The translations under genes and the position numbers were made by a program. A stretch of DNA of 11,763 bases from positions 1-11,763 of the forward strand of contig JANYCP010000322.1 of the NCBI GenBank assembly GCA_025360265.1, in the 5' to 3' direction. Origin of the DNA: Gemmatimonadota bacterium (lineage in GTDB: Bacteria > Gemmatimonadota > Gemmatimonadetes > Gemmatimonadales > GWC2-71-9). The notes under the pieces are model-generated. The model made no database searches, was not told the origin of the DNA, and saw nothing but the letters and a program-made list of their open reading frames with translations. Position 1 is the first letter of the stretch. The number at the start of each line of letters is the position of its first letter. This document shows positions 1 through 11,763 of this stretch, in pieces.

Positions 1-108
1 ACCAAGGCCGTGCTCATCTCGGCGTTGCTGCTCGGCTTGGTGATCGGGTTGATCGACCGCTTGTTGCAGGCGATCCTGGTTGGCGGTGTGGCCGCGCTGA
101 AGCAGTGA
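1..108 (+). CDS. secE: SecE, preprotein translocase subunit (3' end only)
   Basis: Thirty-five codons and a TGA stop (106-108) are visible in frame 1; the 5' part lies outside the window. The translated tail is strongly hydrophobic (AVLISALLLGLVIGLIDRLL, then a short amphipathic end AALKQ), which fits the single essential C-terminal transmembrane helix of bacterial SecE. SecE is the inner-membrane clamp around SecY in the SecYEG protein-export channel. The identification rests on this helix and on the position immediately before nusG, the standard secE-nusG order. The stop overlaps a possible upstream GTG of nusG at 105, and only 11 bases separate it from the preferred nusG start, so the two genes are almost certainly co-transcribed. 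The tail alone would not be diagnostic without its neighbours. Confidence 0.85.
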   Translation, partial: TKAVLISALLLGLVIGLIDRLLQAILVGGVAALKQ

Positions 109-109
109 C

Positions 110-114
110 GGGAG
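110..114 (+). promoter_or_regulatory. Ribosome binding site deciding the nusG start
   Basis: GGGAG lies 5 bases before the GTG at 120. The alternative GTG at 105 is in frame and overlaps the secE stop, but it would add five residues (MTGVA) not expected in NusG and would place this Shine-Dalgarno sequence inside the coding region. The start at 120 gives a protein beginning M-E-Y-R-W-Y, matching the family pattern of a charged residue or two followed by RWY. This is why 120 is chosen. Confidence 0.65.
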
Positions 115-119
115 TCGCA

Positions 120-665
120 GTGGAATATCGTTGGTACGCGATCCAGACCACGGCGGGCCATGAGAACAAGGTCCGTTCGCTGCTCCAGATGCGGATGAAG
201 GATGATCCGCGTCCCGAGGGGCAGAAGCTGGTGGTGCAGGCGCTGGTCCCGACGCAGGAAGTCGTCGAGATCAAGAATGGCAAGAAGGTCACGGTCGAGC
301 GGAAGCTCTATCCGGGTTACGTGATCGTGCAGATGGGCATGAGCCAGGAAGCCCAGCACGTCGTGAACTCGATTCAGGGCGTGATCAAGTTTGTGGGAAC
401 CAGCAAGGCGCCGTTGCCGTTGCGTGAGGATGAGGTCAATCGTCTTTTGGGCATCATGGAGCCTGAAGCCGATGCATCGGCACCAAAGGAAGAGATTCCT
501 TTCCTGCCGGGTCAGGCGGTCGAGATCACCGAGGGTCCGTTCTCGGACTTCAACGGAGTCGTCGAAGAAGTGCTGGCCGACAAGGGGAAGGTCAAGGTTT
601 CGGTTTCGCTGTTCGGTCGACCCACCACGGTGGAACTCGACTACTTGCAACTCCGCGGGCACTAA
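120..665 (+). CDS. nusG: NusG, transcription termination/antitermination factor
   Basis: This 181-residue protein matches the usual bacterial NusG length. The N-terminal NGN domain begins RWYAIQTTAGHENKV, has the typical KLYPGYVIVQM strand and a PLPLREDEV segment, and binds the clamp helices of RNA polymerase beta-prime and the beta lobe. The C-terminal KOW domain starts near residue 128 (FLPGQAVEITEGPFSDFNG) and includes SLFGR and TTVELDYLQL. In the family this domain contacts Rho or ribosomal protein S10, linking transcription to termination or translation. The start is GTG at 120; an in-frame GTG at 105 is the alternative. The gene follows secE closely and is separated from rplK by 109 bases. 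A GCGGGC/GCCCGC inverted repeat straddles the stop codon (655-673). Confidence 0.97.
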   Translation: MEYRWYAIQTTAGHENKVRSLLQMRMKDDPRPEGQKLVVQALVPTQEVVEIKNGKKVTVERKLYPGYVIVQMGMSQEAQHVVNSIQGVIKFVGTSKAPLPLREDEVNRLLGIMEPEADASAPKEEIPFLPGQAVEITEGPFSDFNGVVEEVLADKGKVKVSVSLFGRPTTVELDYLQLRGH

Positions 666-774
666 CCGCCCGCATCCCGCGACCGCCCGGGTTCACTGGC
701 GGCAGGCATGGCCACTACGGCCATTCCGTTATTCGGCGACTCGCCTTGCCAGCGGGCGTCGTGAAAGGAGCGAC
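655..774 (+). promoter_or_regulatory. nusG-rplK spacer with small hairpins; candidate leader of the L11-L1 genes
   Basis: The spacer holds no gene. Three short inverted repeats can be read directly. GCGGGC (655-660) pairs with GCCCGC (668-673) across the nusG stop. ATGGCC (708-713) pairs with GGCCAT (719-724) around a 5-base loop. CGAC plus GCC (737-740, 743-745) pair with GGC plus GTCG (755-761), ending just before the rplK Shine-Dalgarno AAAGGAG (764-770). None is followed by a T tract, so they do not look like intrinsic terminators. In many bacteria free L1 protein represses the rplKA mRNA by binding near the rplK start, so this is the expected position for such a site. I cannot identify the L1-binding motif itself. 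No convincing -35/-10 pair is visible. Confidence 0.35.
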
Positions 775-1200
775 ATGGCGAAAAAGATCGCGGCCATGGT
801 GAAGCTGCAGTGCCCCGCCGGAGCGGCTAATCCCGCCCCGCCGGTTGGTACTGCCTTGGGCCCTCACGGGGTCAACATCATGGAATTCTGCAAGCAGTTC
901 AACGCGCGCACCCAGAGCCAGTCCGGGATGGTAATTCCGGTGGTGGTGACGATCTTCAGCGATCGCACCTTCACCTTTATTACCAAGACCCCGCCGGCGC
1001 CGAATCTCCTGCTGAAGGAAGCAGGAATCGAGAAGGGGAGTGCGTCGCCCAACCGGACCAAGGTGGGCAAGGTGAACCGGGCGGCCTTGAAAAAGATCGC
1101 CGAGATCAAGATGGCGGACCTCAACGCCTCGGACCTCGAGTCGGCGATGCGGATGATCGCTGGCACGGCGCGTTCGATGGGCCTGGAGGTCATCGACTGA
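775..1200 (+). CDS. rplK: Large ribosomal subunit protein L11 (uL11)
   Basis: This 141-residue protein is normal full length. L11 binds the GTPase-associated region of 23S rRNA (helices 43/44) at the base of the L7/L12 stalk, and takes part in elongation-factor function and the stringent response. The N-terminal domain carries the proline-rich stretch CPAGAANPAPPVGTALGPHG, the part near which thiostrepton-type drugs act, followed by VNIMEFCKQFNART. The rRNA-binding C-terminal domain carries KTPPAPNLLLKEAGIEKGS, then KVGKVN and the terminal helix ending SMGLEVID. The ATG at 775 has a good Shine-Dalgarno (AAAGGAG, 764-770); the frame is open far upstream, but only this start gives the family N-terminus MAKKIAAMVKLQ. 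Its TGA stop shares one base with the rplA ATG, indicating translational coupling. Confidence 0.98.
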   Translation: MAKKIAAMVKLQCPAGAANPAPPVGTALGPHGVNIMEFCKQFNARTQSQSGMVIPVVVTIFSDRTFTFITKTPPAPNLLLKEAGIEKGSASPNRTKVGKVNRAALKKIAEIKMADLNASDLESAMRMIAGTARSMGLEVID

Positions 1201-1889
1201 TGCCAGCAGCCGGCAAGAAGTATCGCGCCGCGCTCGCGAAGGTCGAGCCAGGCAAGATGTACACGGTTGAGCAGGCGGTATCGCTCGTCAAGCAGACGGC
1301 GTACACGAAGTTTGACGGCACCGTTGACGTGGCAGTTCGCGTCGGCGTCGATCCTCGCCATGCCGATCAGGTGGTGCGCGGAACGGTGGTGCTTCCCCAT
1401 GGTACCGGCAAGAGCGTCAAGGTGCTGGTGATTGCACAGGGCGATCGTGCCAAGGAAGCCGAAGCTGCGGGCGCCGATTTCGTCGGTGTCGAATACCTGC
1501 AGAAGCTCAAGGACGGCTGGCTCGAGTGCGACGTCATTGTCGCCACGCCGGACGTCATGGGGCAGCTGGGTGCGCTCGGCCGGATCCTCGGTCCGCGCGG
1601 CCTGATGCCGAATCCGAAGGCCGGCACTGTCACAATGGACGTGACACGCGCGGTCAAGGAGATCAAGGCGGGCAAGATCGAGTTCCGCGTCGACAAGACC
1701 GGGAACCTGCACGCTCCGATCGGCAAGGTGTCGTTCACTGAAGACCAGCTGGCGGGCAATCTCCACATGTTCATGGAGACCGTCCTCAAGGCGAAACCGT
1801 CGGCGGCGAAGGGTACCTACATCCGCTCGGCGACCGTGTCCGGTACCATGGGCCCGGGAATCAAGCTTGACACGGCGGTGTATCGATGA
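1200..1889 (+). CDS. rplA: Large ribosomal subunit protein L1 (uL1)
   Basis: This 229-residue protein is normal length for L1, which binds 23S rRNA helices 76-78 to form the mobile stalk that helps release E-site tRNA. Visible family features are the N-terminal GKKYRAALAKVEPGKMYTVE, FDGTVDVAVRVGVDPRHADQ, and the highly conserved GRILGPRGLMPNPKAGTV signature in domain II. The C-terminal part has GKIEFRVDKTGNLHAPIGK, and the protein ends SATVSGTMGPGIKLD. In many bacteria L1 also acts as translational repressor of its own mRNA. The ATG overlaps the rplK stop (TGATG at 1198-1202) and has GGAGG at 1185-1189, inside rplK. The 3' end overlaps rplJ by four bases (ATGA, 1886-1889). Confidence 0.98.
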   Translation: MPAAGKKYRAALAKVEPGKMYTVEQAVSLVKQTAYTKFDGTVDVAVRVGVDPRHADQVVRGTVVLPHGTGKSVKVLVIAQGDRAKEAEAAGADFVGVEYLQKLKDGWLECDVIVATPDVMGQLGALGRILGPRGLMPNPKAGTVTMDVTRAVKEIKAGKIEFRVDKTGNLHAPIGKVSFTEDQLAGNLHMFMETVLKAKPSAAKGTYIRSATVSGTMGPGIKLDTAVYR

Positions 1890-2419
1890 GCGGCAAGCCA
1901 GGTGGACCCAAGGGAAAGCCGGTGCGTCAGGAAACTGTCGCCTCGCTGACCAAGCAGATCAAGGCGTCGCCAACGCTGATCGTGACCGATTTCAGCGGCC
2001 TCAACGTGCTGAAGATGACGGAATTTCGCCGTCGTCTCCGTGCGACCGGGGCGCAGTACGTTGTCGTGAAAAATACGCTGGCGCAGCGCGCGCTGGCCGC
2101 CAACAAGATTGCCGATCTCGACGATCATCTGTCCGGGAACACCGGCATCGTGTTCGCGGGGGCGGAACCAATGGCGGCGGCCAAGGTGGTGGGCGAGTTC
2201 GCGAAGGAACACGAACGGCCCACCGTGCGTGCGGGCTGGATCGATGGAAAGGCCGTGACACCGGCCCATATCAAGCGACTGGGCGAGATCCCGTCGCGCG
2301 ACGTACTGCTTTCACAGCTCCTCGGGAGCTTCAACGGAGTTCTTTACCAGCTGGTTGGCGTGCTTGATGCGCGTCGCGAACAGCTTCAGCAGGCCGGTCA
2401 GGCCGAAGGACAGGGATAA
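1886..2419 (+). CDS. rplJ: Large ribosomal subunit protein L10 (uL10)
   Basis: This 177-residue protein is typical for L10, which anchors the multiple L7/L12 dimers of the ribosomal stalk to 23S rRNA beside L11. The N-terminal rRNA-binding domain contains LIVTDFSGLNVLKMTEFRRR, then the family motif VVKNTLAQRAL, and a G-I-V-F-A-G-A-E-P segment. The C-terminal helix (LGSFNGVLYQLVGVLDARRE and onwards) is the expected landing site for L7/L12 N-terminal domains. The start codon overlaps the rplA stop as ATGA with only a weak upstream GGCGG (1874-1878), so translation is probably coupled to rplA. This leaves no intergenic space for the L10-binding leader and separate promoter known before rplJ in E. 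coli. The stop is one base from the rplL ATG. Confidence 0.97.
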   Translation: MSGKPGGPKGKPVRQETVASLTKQIKASPTLIVTDFSGLNVLKMTEFRRRLRATGAQYVVVKNTLAQRALAANKIADLDDHLSGNTGIVFAGAEPMAAAKVVGEFAKEHERPTVRAGWIDGKAVTPAHIKRLGEIPSRDVLLSQLLGSFNGVLYQLVGVLDARREQLQQAGQAEGQG

Positions 2420-2420
2420 C

Positions 2421-2798
2421 ATGTCAACGATGACTAACGAACAGATTCTCGACGCGATCGGTGGCAAGACGGTGCTGGAACTGGCCGACCTGATCGAGTC
2501 CTTCAAGACCAAGTTCAACGTGACCGTCGCGGCCGTGTCGGCCCCGGCCGGTGGCGGCGGTGGCGCGGCTGCGGCCGTCGAGGAACAGACGGAGTTTACC
2601 GTCATCCTCAAGGCAGCCGGCGACAAGAAGATCAACGTGATCAAGGTGGTCCGTCAGATCACCTCGCTCGGGTTGAAGGAAGCGAAGGATTTGGTCGATG
2701 GCGCCCCAAGCACGGTGAAGGAAGCCGTGTCGAAGGGTGAGGCCGAAGAAATGAAGAAGCAACTCGAGGAACAGGGCGCGACCGTCGAACTGAAATGA
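2421..2798 (+). CDS. rplL: Large ribosomal subunit protein L7/L12 (bL12)
   Basis: This 125-residue protein has normal length and the expected three-part structure. An N-terminal dimerisation helix pair (about residues 5-33, ILDAIGG then LELADLIESFKTKF) binds L10. A Gly/Ala-rich flexible hinge runs from about residue 41 to 53 (APAGGGGGAAAAV). The C-terminal domain (about 55-125) contains KINVIKVVRQITSLGLKEAK and DLVDGAPSTVKE, and recruits elongation and initiation factor GTPases. The ATG at 2421 has AAGGA at 2406-2410; a second in-frame ATG at 2430 would remove only MST and is less favoured. Several copies are needed per ribosome, so expression above the downstream rpoB gene is expected. The last codons and the TGA stop lie in the left arm of an RNA stem-loop (2790-2855). 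Confidence 0.98.
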   Translation: MSTMTNEQILDAIGGKTVLELADLIESFKTKFNVTVAAVSAPAGGGGGAAAAVEEQTEFTVILKAAGDKKINVIKVVRQITSLGLKEAKDLVDGAPSTVKEAVSKGEAEEMKKQLEEQGATVELK

Positions 2799-2855
2799 GC
2801 TGAGAGCTCACCCCGGGCTTGACCCGGGAGCTTGAGCCTTTGGAACTCATTTCAG
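2790..2855 (+). promoter_or_regulatory. Nested stem-loop over the rplL stop; possible RNA-processing or attenuation element
   Basis: CTGAAATGAG (2790-2799), which includes the rplL stop codon, is a perfect 10-base complement of CTCATTTCAG (2846-2855). Inside it, GCTCA (2806-2810) pairs with TGAGC (2833-2837), and CCCGGG (2812-2817) with CCCGGG (2823-2828) around the loop CTTGA. In E. coli the rplL-rpoB spacer contains an attenuator and a long stem cut by RNase III, so a processing or expression-ratio role is a reasonable inference. There is no T tract after it, so it is not a simple intrinsic terminator. The pairing is read directly; the function is inferred. Confidence 0.55.
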
Positions 2856-2894
2856 AGAGACGGAATTGACCTTTACCGACCTCGAAATCTGGAC

Positions 2895-2950
2895 GACGAC
2901 GGTGCCGTCCCCCGCGAAAAGCGGGGGGCGCGGCACTGCCGTCCCCTTTT
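2895..2950 (+). terminator. GC-rich hairpin before rpoB; probable partial terminator (attenuator)
   Basis: CCCCCGC (2909-2915) pairs with GCGGGGG (2921-2927) around a GAAAA loop. GTGCCG (2902-2907) pairs with CGGCAC (2931-2936), and GACGACG (2895-2901) with TGCCGTC (2937-2943) with one A-C mismatch and one G-U pair. A lone T (2908) opposite GCG (2928-2930) forms an internal bulge. The stem is followed by CCCTTTT (2944-2950). A four-T tract is short for an efficient terminator, and rpoB starts only 15 bases later, so partial termination with readthrough into rpoBC is the more likely role. This matches the position and purpose of the known rplL-rpoB attenuator of E. coli, without evidence of shared sequence. 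Confidence 0.55.
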
Positions 2951-2965
2951 GCCCGGGATGTACCA

Positions 2966-7435
<4,470 letters not shown>

Positions 7436-7438
7436 CAC

Positions 7439-11763
<4,325 letters not shown>

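Noticed and set aside
391..774. Upstream extension of the rplK frame through nusG, giving a 269-residue product
   Set aside because: The extension overlaps nusG in another frame and has Arg/Ser-rich nonsense composition. The ATG at 775 has a good ribosome binding site and gives the exact L11 N-terminus.
864..1766. Long antisense open frames opposite rplK/rplA and, at 4736-5659 and 6143-7246, opposite rpoB
   Set aside because: The same codon-bias shadow effect; each is fully covered by a well-supported conserved gene and has no ribosome binding site or family signature.
2355..2420. Extension of rplL by 22 codons into rplJ
   Set aside because: The added residues do not match L7/L12, and the ATG at 2421 has a properly placed AAGGA and yields the normal protein length.
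2866..2894. TTGACC at 2866-2871 as a -35 box for a separate rpoB promoter
   Set aside because: At 17-bp spacing the -10 position reads CTGGAC, which is a poor match. The nearest AT-rich hexamer gives a spacing of only 13 bases.

Overview
This window is the conserved secE-nusG-rplKAJL-rpoBC transcription/translation cluster, with every gene on the + strand. It begins inside the last 35 codons of secE and ends inside rpoC, about 80-100 codons before the expected end of that gene. The DNA is GC-rich with strong G/C bias at third codon positions, which also explains the many long antisense open frames. RpoB and RpoC carry insertions and motifs resembling the Bacteroidetes/Chlorobi side of the bacterial tree. 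Examples are an extra QKKLTGGI segment after the RpoC motif GLMAKP and a large trigger-loop insertion. The RpoC N-terminus and the GC-rich composition resemble what I remember of Gemmatimonadota. I place the organism there with moderate confidence (about 0.6), from memory only.

Layout: secE 3' end (1-108); nusG (120-665); a 109-bp spacer with small hairpins; rplK (775-1200), rplA (1200-1889) and rplJ (1886-2419), joined by stop/start overlaps; rplL (2421-2798); a 167-bp spacer with two substantial RNA hairpins; rpoB (2966-7435); rpoC (7439-11763, open at the 3' end). There are no tRNA or rRNA genes, mobile elements, CRISPR arrays or accessory genes.

How the genes work together: SecE anchors the Sec translocon. 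NusG couples RNA polymerase to Rho and the ribosome. L11, L1, L10 and L7/L12 build the L1 stalk and the GTPase-associated stalk of the 50S subunit. RpoB and RpoC form the polymerase active site. Ribosomal proteins are needed in larger amounts than polymerase, so the structured rplL-rpoB spacer is the natural place to reduce expression. The sequence shows a nested stem-loop that includes the rplL stop codon, then a second GC-rich hairpin ending in CCCTTTT.

Nothing here looks like a new biological system. The points worth a second look are that spacer, the missing leader before rplJ, a roughly 155-residue insertion in the C-terminal third of RpoB, an insertion inside the RpoC trigger-loop domain, and an asparagine at the rifampicin-pocket position equivalent to E. 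coli H526.
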